A stretch of DNA of 64,000 nt. Origin: Pelagibius sp048268885. GTDB taxonomy: Bacteria > Pseudomonadota > Alphaproteobacteria > Kiloniellales > Kiloniellaceae. The notes beneath the pieces were generated by a model. That model did not search any database and was not told the DNA's origin. It saw only the letters and a program-made list of their open reading frames with translations. This document shows, one piece after another, positions 41,973 to 54,637 of this stretch (its first letter is position 1; every line of letters starts with the position of its first letter). Made by a program: the position numbers and the translations under genes. The stretch is taken from NCBI GenBank assembly GCA_048268885.1, contig JBLWUP010000033.1, positions 5,510 to 69,509 of the forward strand. The letters are read 5' to 3'.

Positions 41973-43883
41973 CTAAAACCCGAACATGTGGTCGAAGGAG
42001 AAGGCTTTCTCGCCGTTGGTCAGGCCGTGGTAGCCGAAGAGGCGGCAGGTGGTGTCGCGGATGATGACGTAACCCTCGGAGCCGGCCTGCTTCATGTCTG
42101 CCGCCGAGAAATAGTCCGCCGGCGTCCACAGCAGCGAACCGCCGCAGGCGATCTGCACTTCGTGCTCGGCCAGCGCCTGGCCGTGCTTGTCGTGCAGGAT
42201 GAGGGTCGTCGCGCTCTTCGCGTGCCACGGCGTCGAGGCCGGGTAGATCAGGTGGCAGAGCGGCGCGTAGGGCGCCGGCCCGAAGGAGAGGAAGAGGCGC
42301 GTCGAGAGCCCCGGCGCGCGCCCGGCGTAGGACTGCGGCTCGCCGTTGTAGGTCAGGACGGCGTTGAAGATGTGCGCGCCGAAGGACGTCTCGGCGGTGT
42401 GGCCCGAGGCCTTGTCCTCGTAGCGGAAGAGACCGTGCAGCCAGCCGTCGGCCTCGCCGCCCTCGGCGAAGTCGTAGACCAGTTCCATGTGACCCCAGTC
42501 AACGTTGGCGCCGTCGATCAGCTCGGCGATGTCGATCAGGGTCGCGTGGTTGCGCGGCAGCTTGCCCAGCGACTTGCCGCCGATTTCCTTGCCCTCGGGG
42601 TCGTAGGCGTAGAGCGCCAGCGGCAAATTATCCTGGCAGGTCGACATCGGCGTCGGCAGGGCCAGCGAGCGGAAGCGGTCGCGCGGCAGGATCGGCGCCG
42701 GCAGGATGAAGCCCTTGCCCAGCAGGTTGGCGAGTTCCGGGATGCGCGGGTCGGGCTTCAGGTCGACCCGCTCCACGTTGGCATGCGCGATGCGCCGGCG
42801 CGGCGGGTTCACCGCGCCGTTGGCGATGACCTCGTAGCGCGGGCGCACGAAATGCTTGCCGGCCTGCACCTCGATCTGCTGCGGCCAGCGCGCGGCGGGC
42901 AGCAGCTCGGCGGTGTCGATGGCGAGCGTCCCGAAGGGCGGGATCTCCTGGTCCAGCCAGGCGATGTCCGGCTCGCCCATGAGGTTCAGGCCGACGCTGC
43001 CGGCCGGCACGGGCGCGGGGTGGCTGTTCTGCACCCAGAGCAGCACCTGTTCGCCCTCCTTGGGCGCCGGCAGGCCGCCGTAGAGGTCGGCGGGCCAGGA
43101 GTTGGCGTCGTGGGTGCAGGACAGCACCTCGTCGCTGTCGCCGTAGGTGTCCAGCGCGTACTTCACGATGTCGTGCCCGGCGATGCCGCAGATATGCAGG
43201 AAGAGGCTGCCGGTGAAGTCGCCGAGGCCGAACCGCTGACGCACGTCCTTGGAATCGATCACCACGCTGGCGCCCGCGCCGGGCAGGGCGTCGGTCCACT
43301 CGGCCAGCGGCCGGCCGTCCTCGTCCATCAGGCAGCACCAGGCCTGCGGCGCCTTGGCGCCGTAGCCCGACCAGTAGTTGGCGGTGGCGAGGCGCGTGTG
43401 ATGGCCCTCACCCTCGCGGAACAGCACCAGGTTGGTGGCGAAGTTCAGGCTGTCCAGGTAGTTGCGCTTGTTGGTCAGCATGGTCGCGGGCAGGCGCAGC
43501 GCGTCCAGGCTCACCACCTCGGCGCCCTGGGGTAGCAGGTGGCGGATATGATCGACGAGACGCCCGCTGTCGAAGGCGGTGACGAAGACTTTCGTCGCTT
43601 TACTACCCGGCAGGTCGGTGACCGGCTGCGCCTGGCGGCCGAGGATTTCGCTGCCGATGTCCTCCAGGTCCTGTACGTAGACCGCCGTGACGTCGAGCCG
43701 CGAGAGATCGTAGATCTCGGCGAAGGCCTTGGCGTAGCCCAGCGGGTCGTAGACCACCAGCGGGCCCTGGGCGAGGTCCTGCAGCAGCGCCACCGCCTGG
43801 CGCGCGGCCAGCGGATGGCCGATGGCCTTGAAGAAGGCGTTGCCGCCTTTGGCGTTGCTGAAGGTTTCGATGTTCAGGGCCAT
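41973..43883 (-). CDS. Large unrecognised protein paired with a dioxygenase
   Basis: I do not recognise this 636-residue protein. The N-terminal third looks alpha/beta, with VVYDPLGYAKAFAEIYDL and VTAVYVQDLEDIG resembling a Rossmann-like strand-helix pattern. The rest is beta-rich with many aromatic residues (HICGIAGHDIVKYALDTYGD, LLWVQNSHPAPVPAGSVGLN, and the end DTTCRLFGYHGLTNGEKAF). There is no signal peptide or membrane helix. It is 46 bases downstream of a 2-oxoglutarate/Fe(II) dioxygenase gene on the same strand, so the two are probably co-transcribed. A role in modification or assembly of a surface glycan or secreted product is conceivable but is inference. Confidence 0.7.
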   Translation of the reverse strand: MALNIETFSNAKGGNAFFKAIGHPLAARQAVALLQDLAQGPLVVYDPLGYAKAFAEIYDLSRLDVTAVYVQDLEDIGSEILGRQAQPVTDLPGSKATKVFVTAFDSGRLVDHIRHLLPQGAEVVSLDALRLPATMLTNKRNYLDSLNFATNLVLFREGEGHHTRLATANYWSGYGAKAPQAWCCLMDEDGRPLAEWTDALPGAGASVVIDSKDVRQRFGLGDFTGSLFLHICGIAGHDIVKYALDTYGDSDEVLSCTHDANSWPADLYGGLPAPKEGEQVLLWVQNSHPAPVPAGSVGLNLMGEPDIAWLDQEIPPFGTLAIDTAELLPAARWPQQIEVQAGKHFVRPRYEVIANGAVNPPRRRIAHANVERVDLKPDPRIPELANLLGKGFILPAPILPRDRFRSLALPTPMSTCQDNLPLALYAYDPEGKEIGGKSLGKLPRNHATLIDIAELIDGANVDWGHMELVYDFAEGGEADGWLHGLFRYEDKASGHTAETSFGAHIFNAVLTYNGEPQSYAGRAPGLSTRLFLSFGPAPYAPLCHLIYPASTPWHAKSATTLILHDKHGQALAEHEVQIACGGSLLWTPADYFSAADMKQAGSEGYVIIRDTTCRLFGYHGLTNGEKAFSFDHMFGF

Positions 43884-43929
43884 GTGACTCTCGGGAGAAC
43901 GAAATAGGGAACGAAGTTCGGGGTGAGGA

Positions 43930-44589
43930 TCAGGCGCCGAAGCGCAGCAGCTTCTTGGTCAGGGCTGAAAAGGCGTGGCGCTTCAGTTCGCGCTTCAGCA
44001 CGCCTGCGTCGGTCAGCCAGTTGAGCTGGATGGAGCGGCGCTGGCCGATGAAGGGCTTGTGGCCGTGCCAGGCCTCCGGCGCGCAACGGAAGGCGACCAG
44101 GGTGCCCGCCTCCGGTGGCACTTCGGCGGCATAGTCCTCCAGGTCGTCGGGGCCGTTCAGCATGCGCAGGCGCCCGCCGTCGGACTCCCACGCGCTGTTC
44201 AGGTAGATGAGGGCGGTCACCAGCTTGGTGCGCGAGTCCGTGTGGATGGCGCCGTCCTTGGCGCGCGACTGGCCGCGCAGGGTGATCATGGTGGGCCGCC
44301 CGGTCAGGTCGATGCCGAACTTGCCCTCGAAGGCGGCGGTCACCGCCGGGCCCTGCAGCTCGTCGAGCAGGTCCTTGAAGGCCGGGCCGCATTTCAGGCT
44401 GGCCGCCGGGAAGCTGCCGCCGCTGGTGATCTCCGGAAAGTCGCGTTCAACCGCGGGCAGGGCCTCGGGGCGCAGGAAGCCGGGCACGATGAGGAAGTCG
44501 AAGGGCGTGCGCTGCAGCGCCGTCGCCTCGAAACGCACCATGTCGAGGCGCGGCGAGGTGGTTGCGTTTTCGGCGGTCAGGCTCGACAA
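43930..44589 (-). CDS. 2-oxoglutarate/Fe(II) dioxygenase
   Basis: This 219-residue protein has the double-stranded beta-helix oxygenase motif: IHTDSRTKLVTALIYLN contains the iron ligands His and Asp, and EAWHGHKPFIGQRRSIQLNW contains the distal His and the Arg that binds 2-oxoglutarate. GRLRML is the strand between them. Related prolyl-4-hydroxylase-type enzymes hydroxylate protein or small-molecule substrates. The substrate is not known. The close downstream partner, a 636-residue unknown protein, might be the substrate or an assembly partner. The start has a weak ribosome site. Confidence 0.82.
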   Translation of the reverse strand: MSSLTAENATTSPRLDMVRFEATALQRTPFDFLIVPGFLRPEALPAVERDFPEITSGGSFPAASLKCGPAFKDLLDELQGPAVTAAFEGKFGIDLTGRPTMITLRGQSRAKDGAIHTDSRTKLVTALIYLNSAWESDGGRLRMLNGPDDLEDYAAEVPPEAGTLVAFRCAPEAWHGHKPFIGQRRSIQLNWLTDAGVLKRELKRHAFSALTKKLLRFGA

Positions 44590-44731
44590 GCGGCGGATTC
44601 CCGGAGTCGTGGCGCGGCGGAGACGTCAGATGAACTTTTTATAGGTGGGGCCGTAAAAGATCAAATGAGCCAGATCAAGCCGCCCGGCCGCCGATGATCG
44701 GCTCTAGCGCCCGGAAAGCCGCGCCAGCAGG

Positions 44732-45802
44732 CTATCGTTCAAGGTTCCGCGCCAAGAGGCGCCGGCGGATCTCCCGCGCGACGCGGTGGGTCTCGTCCAG
44801 CGGCGCGTAGGACCACTCTTCCAGCTTGCCGGTGAAGGGACGGGTGATCCCGGCCTGTTCCATGGCCTCGTGAAAGCGCCGGAACTTGGCCGAACCGCCC
44901 TTCAAATGGACGATGTGCACCGGTTTGCCGGTGCTGGCGGACTCCGAGACCATGTTCACCGAGTCGCCGGTGGCGATAATGGCGTCGGCCAGGCCCAGGA
45001 TGCCGAAATAGGGGTTCTCGCCGTTGCCGTCCCAGATCTGCGCCGGCAGCCCGGCCAGGCCCTCGCGCAGGATGGCCTCGTTGCGTCGGCCGGTGCGCCG
45101 CGAGGGCGTGACCATCAGGCCGACCTCCTCCTCGCGCGCCAGACGCGCCAGTTGTTCGGTGAGCCGGCGCATGATCGCCGGGGTCATGCGGAAGACCTTG
45201 TTGTTGCCGCCGATCAGCACGGCGACGCGGCGCGCGGGCAGCTTGGCGTAGAGCGGCTCGAAGTGTTCCGCGGCGGCTTCCAGGCGTTCGGCGGTGACCA
45301 GGCCCAGGGCGCCGCGCGTGGTCAGCACGTTTGCGGCGCGCAGGCGGTCGTGCTCCGGCGTCACGATGAGGTCGATGCTGGCCGGATCGATGGCCGGGTT
45401 CTGCACCTGGACCGTGAAGGTCTTGCCGCCGCTCAGGGTCCGTACGTCGCGGGTCAGCGGCACGGTCTGGCGCCCGCTGGCGATCCACAGGTCCGGCCAG
45501 GGCGGCGTCAGGCGGTCGCCCTTGGGACCCAGGGTTTCCAGGGGGGCCTTGAAGGGTTTGCGGAGCAGGCCCGCCGGCATCCAGCGCCAGGGCTTGCCGA
45601 CCGAGACGCGCTTGACCACCGGCGAGAAACCCATGGCTTCGGCCAGGCCCAGGCATTGGATCTCCATGCCGGCCTTGCCGTCGGTGACCACCCAGCAGGT
45701 GAGGCCGTGCAGGCTGTGCGGGTCGGAGGCGTCGCCCGGGGAACTAGGGCCAGGGCTGGGGCCGGGGCTGGAGTCGGGGCCTGGAATCGGAGGAGGCGTC
45801 AT
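44732..45802 (-). CDS. ELM1/GtrOC1-family protein
   Basis: This 356-residue protein belongs to the mitochondrial-fission ELM1 family, which has a GT-B-like fold and whose bacterial members are of unclear function (some encoded near glycosyltransferases). Typical segments: CWVVTDGKAGMEIQCLGLAEAMG at the start, LWIASGRQTVPLTRDVRTL, VTPEHDRLRAANVLTTRGALG, and ADAIIATGDSVNMVSESASTGKPVHI near the C-terminus. The N-terminal Pro-Ser-rich stretch is low complexity, so the exact start (45802 or 45841) is uncertain. It is divergent from the Lrp regulator. Confidence 0.83.
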   Translation of the reverse strand: MTPPPIPGPDSSPGPSPGPSSPGDASDPHSLHGLTCWVVTDGKAGMEIQCLGLAEAMGFSPVVKRVSVGKPWRWMPAGLLRKPFKAPLETLGPKGDRLTPPWPDLWIASGRQTVPLTRDVRTLSGGKTFTVQVQNPAIDPASIDLIVTPEHDRLRAANVLTTRGALGLVTAERLEAAAEHFEPLYAKLPARRVAVLIGGNNKVFRMTPAIMRRLTEQLARLAREEEVGLMVTPSRRTGRRNEAILREGLAGLPAQIWDGNGENPYFGILGLADAIIATGDSVNMVSESASTGKPVHIVHLKGGSAKFRRFHEAMEQAGITRPFTGKLEEWSYAPLDETHRVAREIRRRLLARNLER

Positions 45803-46027
45803 GGCGGGCCGGACTATGGTCCCACGTCCCAGACCGTGCAAGACCGAAGCCGCCCCGTCCGGCGGGGTTCCTTCCGCGGCTTTTCGGGCGCAGCCGCCCG
45901 CGCGGAAAGGTTTTGCACAGGCCCCGGCAGTTGCGGGGGACTTGCGCGCGGGGGGTTGCCGGGTAATATTGTTACTCAGCGGCCGCAGAGTCGGGCGCGA
46001 TCTTATCTTTTGTTGCCGAGGATGCCC

Positions 46028-46528
46028 ATGCGGCGGGTCAAATTAGACCGAATCGACCTGCAGATTCTGCAGGACCTCCAGGAAGACGGGCGGATCACCA
46101 ACGTGGAGCTGGCGCGCCGCGCCGGGATCTCCGCCCCGCCCTGCCTCCGGCGCGTCCGCGCTTTGGAGGAATCCGGCTACATCAAGGGCTATCACGCCGA
46201 CCTGGACGCCGAGGCCCTGGGCTTCGAGGTGACTTTCTTCGCGCTGGTCGGCCTCGACAGCCAGTCGGAGGCGGTGCTGAACGATTTCGAGACCCTGGCC
46301 GGCAGCTGGTCCGAGGTGCGCGAGTGCCACATGGCGCGCGGGCCCGACGACTTCGTGCTGCGCCTGGTGGCGCGCAACACCGCGCACGAGAACGAGCTGA
46401 CCCAGCGGCTCACCTCCGCCCCGCACGTGGTGACGGTGAAGACCATCCAGGTCATCCGCACGGCCAAGTCGACGCCGGGCGTGCCGATCGACACCGCCCA
46501 GGGCGCCGAACCCGCCAGCCAGGACTAG
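46028..46528 (+). CDS. Lrp/AsnC-family regulator
   Basis: This 166-residue protein has a winged helix-turn-helix (KLDRIDLQILQDLQEDGRIT, NVELARRAGISAPPCLRRVRALEESGYI) and a C-terminal RAM ligand-binding domain (VTFFALVGLD... and REC HMARGPDDFVLRLVARN). It resembles Lrp rather than the short AsnC branch. I chose the second ATG (46028) because GAGG lies six bases before it; the first ATG two codons earlier is also possible. Lrp-type regulators respond to amino acids. Targets cannot be predicted, though the adjacent greA and the divergent ELM1 gene are candidates. Confidence 0.89.
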   Translation: MRRVKLDRIDLQILQDLQEDGRITNVELARRAGISAPPCLRRVRALEESGYIKGYHADLDAEALGFEVTFFALVGLDSQSEAVLNDFETLAGSWSEVRECHMARGPDDFVLRLVARNTAHENELTQRLTSAPHVVTVKTIQVIRTAKSTPGVPIDTAQGAEPASQD

Positions 46529-46592
46529 TTCTTCTTCGGGAAGGACGTAAGAAGCGCGGGCCCCTAACGTGGAACCTCAGGGGCCGACGCGC

Positions 46593-47069
46593 TCAGACGT
46601 ATTGGACTTTGAGGATTTCGTAGGCCTTGGAGCCCGCCGGGGTCATCACCTCGACGGAATCGCCGACTTCCTTGCCGATCAGGGCCCGCGCCAGCGGCGC
46701 GGTGATGGCCAGGCGGCCTTCCTTCACGTCGGCCTCCATCTCGCCGACCAGCTGGTAGGCGGTTTCCGCGTCGGTATCCTCGTCGACCAGGGTGACGGTG
46801 GCCCCGAATTTCACGGTGCTGCCGTCCAGGCTGGCCACGTCGATCACTTCGGCGCGGGCGATCTTGTCTTCCAGCTCGGCCACCCGGCCTTCGATGAAAC
46901 TCTGGCGTTCGCGCGCGGCGTGGTACTCCGCGTTCTCCGAAAGGTCGCCGTGCTCGCGTGCTTCGGCGATGGCGCGAATCACTTCCGGACGCGCCGTCGT
47001 CTTCAGATAGCGCAGTTCTTCTTCGAGGCGGGCGTAGCCGCCCGCAGTCATAGGTACTTTATCGCTCAT
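46593..47069 (-). CDS. greA: Transcription elongation factor GreA
   Basis: GreA rescues backtracked RNA polymerase by stimulating transcript cleavage. The 158-residue protein is canonical: the N-terminal coiled coil MTAGGYARLEEELRYLKTTARP with EAREHGDLSENAEYHAARERQ (the acidic tip carries the Asp and Glu needed for activity) and the C-terminal FKBP-like domain ending SPLARALIGKEVGDSVEV. It lies 78 bases downstream of carB on the same strand. The carA-carB-greA order is conserved in many alphaproteobacteria. Confidence 0.96.
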   Translation of the reverse strand: MSDKVPMTAGGYARLEEELRYLKTTARPEVIRAIAEAREHGDLSENAEYHAARERQSFIEGRVAELEDKIARAEVIDVASLDGSTVKFGATVTLVDEDTDAETAYQLVGEMEADVKEGRLAITAPLARALIGKEVGDSVEVMTPAGSKAYEILKVQYV

Positions 47070-47147
47070 GGGAGCAAGCCTAATGCTTCCTAAATTACCG
47101 AGAGAGTAACTGTGCCCGATGAGACGGTGCGAGGAAAGCCGCCGTCT

Positions 47148-50435
<3,288 letters not shown>

Positions 50436-50442
50436 TGTGGCC

Positions 50443-51687
<1,245 letters not shown>

Positions 51688-51866
51688 GAAGCGGATCCTC
51701 GAACGCAGGCGGCCTGATGTTTAAGGGAAAGGCCCGGCTTGGTCAAGCCTAAGGAAAAGTCCATAATCGTTGTATTTCAATGGCTTAAAACACCGTTCCG
51801 CGTTTTGCCATTTCGGATGAATTGAGCTAACCTCCCGCGCCTCGCGAGTCACTGGAAAGACCATAG

Positions 51867-52322
51867 ATGCTGCGCACCCGTCTCAACGACGCCTTGAAAG
51901 ACTCCATGAAGGCCAAGGAAGCCCGGGCCACCTCGACCCTGAGGTTGATCCTGGCGGCCCTCAAGGACCGGGATATCGCCGAGCGGACCAAGGGCAACGG
52001 CGACGGCCTGGGGGACGAGGCGATTCTCGAGATGCTCCAGAAGATGGTGCGTCAGCGCCACGATTCCATAGAGATGTACACCAAGGGCCAGCGCGACGAC
52101 CTCGCCAAGCGCGAGGCCGAAGAGATCGAGATCATCGAGCGCTTCCTGCCCAAGCAGATGGACGAGACCGACATGCGCGCGGCCATCGAGGCGGTGATCG
52201 CCGAGCTGGGCGCCTCCAGCGTGAAGGACATGGGCCGGGTCATGGGCACCCTGAAGGAGCGTTATCCCGGCCGCATGGATTTCGGCAAGGCCAGCGGGAT
52301 CGTGAAAGAGGCGCTGGTTTAG
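51867..52322 (+). CDS. GatB/YqeY domain protein
   Basis: This 151-residue helical protein belongs to the YqeY family, related to the tail domain of GatB that binds tRNA. Typical segments: MLRTRLNDALKDSMKAKEAR, STLRLILAALKDRDI, EEIEIIERFLPKQMDETDM and GRVMGTLKERYPGRMDFGKASGIV. It often lies next to dnaG and rpoD, as here (dnaG begins 224 bases later), and is probably co-regulated with them. Free-standing YqeY may act in tRNA-dependent amidation, but its exact role is not established. Confidence 0.9.
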   Translation: MLRTRLNDALKDSMKAKEARATSTLRLILAALKDRDIAERTKGNGDGLGDEAILEMLQKMVRQRHDSIEMYTKGQRDDLAKREAEEIEIIERFLPKQMDETDMRAAIEAVIAELGASSVKDMGRVMGTLKERYPGRMDFGKASGIVKEALV

Positions 52323-52546
52323 GTTCTCGGTCTTATCCCCAGGGCGGCACAGGCCGCGCGGCCTGCCTTCCGGGCAGTCGATCCCCGGAATTCAATTGGT
52401 TTTCCAGGGCTTTTCCCCAGCTTGTCCCACTATAATGTCCCGACTCGGATGTTGCGCCCGGATGCAAGGCCTTCAGGGCTTTGATAGGTTTGGCGGCTTG
52501 CCGCGCGCGTCCATCCGACCGGCGGTCCCTCTGATCTAGCGGCGAT

Positions 52547-54535
52547 ATGGCTTTTCCACCGGAATTTCTGGACGAACTGCGCAACCGGATCACCACGTCG
52601 GAGGTGGTCGGCAAGCGCGTGAAGCTGTTGAAGAAGGGCCGCGAATTCAGCGGCCTCTGCCCCTTCCATAACGAGAAGACGCCGTCCTTCACCGTCAACG
52701 ACGACAAGGGCTTCTACCACTGCTTCGGCTGCGGCGCGCACGGCAGCGCGATCGACTTCATCATGAACACCGAGGGCCTGAGCTTCCCGGAGACGGTCGA
52801 GCGCCTGGCGGGCCTGGCCGGCATGGAAGTGCCGCAGGAACGCCCGGAAGACCGCGAGCGCGCCCAGAAGCGCGCCGGGCTGGTCGACGTGACCGAGGCC
52901 GCCTGCGCCTGGTTCGAGGAGCAGCTGCAGACGGAAGCCGGCAAGGAGGCGCGCGACTACCTGGAGCGCCGCGGCCTGGCGCGGGACACCGTGAAGGCCT
53001 TCCGCCTGGGCTTCGCGCCGCGCGCCCGGGGCGTGCTGGCCAAGGCCTTGCGCGCGCGGGGCATCACCGTCGAGCAGCTGCTGGAAGCCGGCCTGGTGAA
53101 GCGCGCCGACGACGGCCCCCCCAGCAGCAACGGGGAAGACCTGCGCGACTACTTCTTCCACCGGGTGATCTTCCCGATCACCGACCGGCGCGGCCGGGTC
53201 ATCGCCTTCGGCGGGCGGGCGCTGGGCGACTCCAAGGCCAAGTACCTGAATTCCCCGGATACCCCGCTGTTCCACAAGGGCCGGGTGCTCTACAACCTGG
53301 CCCGCGCGCGCAAGGCCGCCCACGACACCGGCGAACTGCTGGTCACCGAGGGCTACATGGACGTGATCGCCTTGGCGGAGCACGGTTTTCCCGCCGCCGT
53401 GGCGCCGCTGGGCACCGCCATCACCGAGGAACAGATCGAGGAGTTGTGGCGCCTGACGCCGGAGCCGACCCTCTGCTTCGACGGCGACGCCGCCGGCCAG
53501 CGCGCCGCCTTCCGCGCCGCGGCCCGCGCGCTGCCCCTGCTGAAGCCGGGCAAGAGCCTGCTCTTCGCCATGCTGCCGCCGGGCGAGGACCCGGACAGCC
53601 TGCTGCGCGGCCAGGGTCCGGGGGCCCTGCGCGGTCTGCTGGAGACCGCCCAGCCTCTGGCCGACATGGTGTGGCGCCAGGCGACCGACGGCCGCGCGGC
53701 CGATACGCCGGAGCGCCGCGCCGCGATCCGCGCCGAACTGCGCGACCAGTGCCGCACGATCCGCGAGCCGGAGTTGCGCGAGGACTACCGCCAGGAAATG
53801 GAACGCCGCTTCGAGCTGGTCTTCGGCTATGGCCCCAAGGGGGCCGGGGGCTACGGCGCCAAGGGCGGCGGACAGGCCACCGGGGGCCGACCCGGGGGCG
53901 GCGGGCGCTCAGGCTATGGCGGTGGCCGCTCAGGCTATGGCGGCAGGGGCGCGGGCAAAGGCGGCTGGAACCGGCAGTGGGGACCGCTGGACGAGCCCGG
54001 CAAACGGCGCCGGCCCGCGGATCTGCTGCGTCCCGGGCGGACCGAACAGGTACTCCTTGCCACTTTGATTAATCATAACAATTTATTAATCGAGTTTGTC
54101 GAGGATCTGGCGGGGATCGACTTCGTTGACGGCGATCTCAACATCCTGCGGCAGGCCCTGATCGACTGCATGGCGCGCAATGCGGACCTTGACACCGAAG
54201 GTGTGAAATGCCACCTCTCCAAACAGGGGTATTCGGGGCTTTTGGCTACGCTTTTGGCCCCAGAAGTATATGTTCATGGCAGGTTTGCCCGTCCCGACGC
54301 CTCAGCGGAGGTGGCGCGGCAATCTGTTTTGCACATTTTAGGGGTTTTGCGTGACCGCCAATCCGGGTCCCAGCGTGCTGAGGAAGCACGGGCTCTGGCG
54401 GCGGATATGACGGCGGAACAGTTGAAGCGGGTTCAGGCCCGCCAGAAACTTCAGCTGGAAGAAGAAGGCCGCAAAGTGGATCTGGACCGATTTGAGGCGA
54501 TGCTTCAAACGACCGTGGACAAAGCAGACTCATAA
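52547..54535 (+). CDS. dnaG: DNA primase
   Basis: DnaG lays RNA primers for replication. The 662-residue protein has a CHC2 zinc finger (LCPFHNEKTPSF, GFYHCFGCGAHG) at about 38-65, the catalytic core and a TOPRIM domain (LVTEGYMDVIALAEHG and PTLCFDGDAAGQRAAFRAA with the metal-binding Asp pair). The C-terminal helicase-binding domain follows. Between core and C-terminal domain, about residues 426-478, is a Gly-rich linker with repeats of GGRSGYGG, and after it the base composition drops near 54050-54350. It is followed by rpoD. Confidence 0.96.
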   Translation: MAFPPEFLDELRNRITTSEVVGKRVKLLKKGREFSGLCPFHNEKTPSFTVNDDKGFYHCFGCGAHGSAIDFIMNTEGLSFPETVERLAGLAGMEVPQERPEDRERAQKRAGLVDVTEAACAWFEEQLQTEAGKEARDYLERRGLARDTVKAFRLGFAPRARGVLAKALRARGITVEQLLEAGLVKRADDGPPSSNGEDLRDYFFHRVIFPITDRRGRVIAFGGRALGDSKAKYLNSPDTPLFHKGRVLYNLARARKAAHDTGELLVTEGYMDVIALAEHGFPAAVAPLGTAITEEQIEELWRLTPEPTLCFDGDAAGQRAAFRAAARALPLLKPGKSLLFAMLPPGEDPDSLLRGQGPGALRGLLETAQPLADMVWRQATDGRAADTPERRAAIRAELRDQCRTIREPELREDYRQEMERRFELVFGYGPKGAGGYGAKGGGQATGGRPGGGGRSGYGGGRSGYGGRGAGKGGWNRQWGPLDEPGKRRRPADLLRPGRTEQVLLATLINHNNLLIEFVEDLAGIDFVDGDLNILRQALIDCMARNADLDTEGVKCHLSKQGYSGLLATLLAPEVYVHGRFARPDASAEVARQSVLHILGVLRDRQSGSQRAEEARALAADMTAEQLKRVQARQKLQLEEEGRKVDLDRFEAMLQTTVDKADS

Positions 54536-54637
54536 ATAAGGTGCGTTGACGAGCGCCGGGGCCGATCGATATGGGCCGATCGGCGCTGAGACGCGAGGCG
54601 GAGCATCCCGATGAAGGCATTTGAGGTAGTGGGCTGA

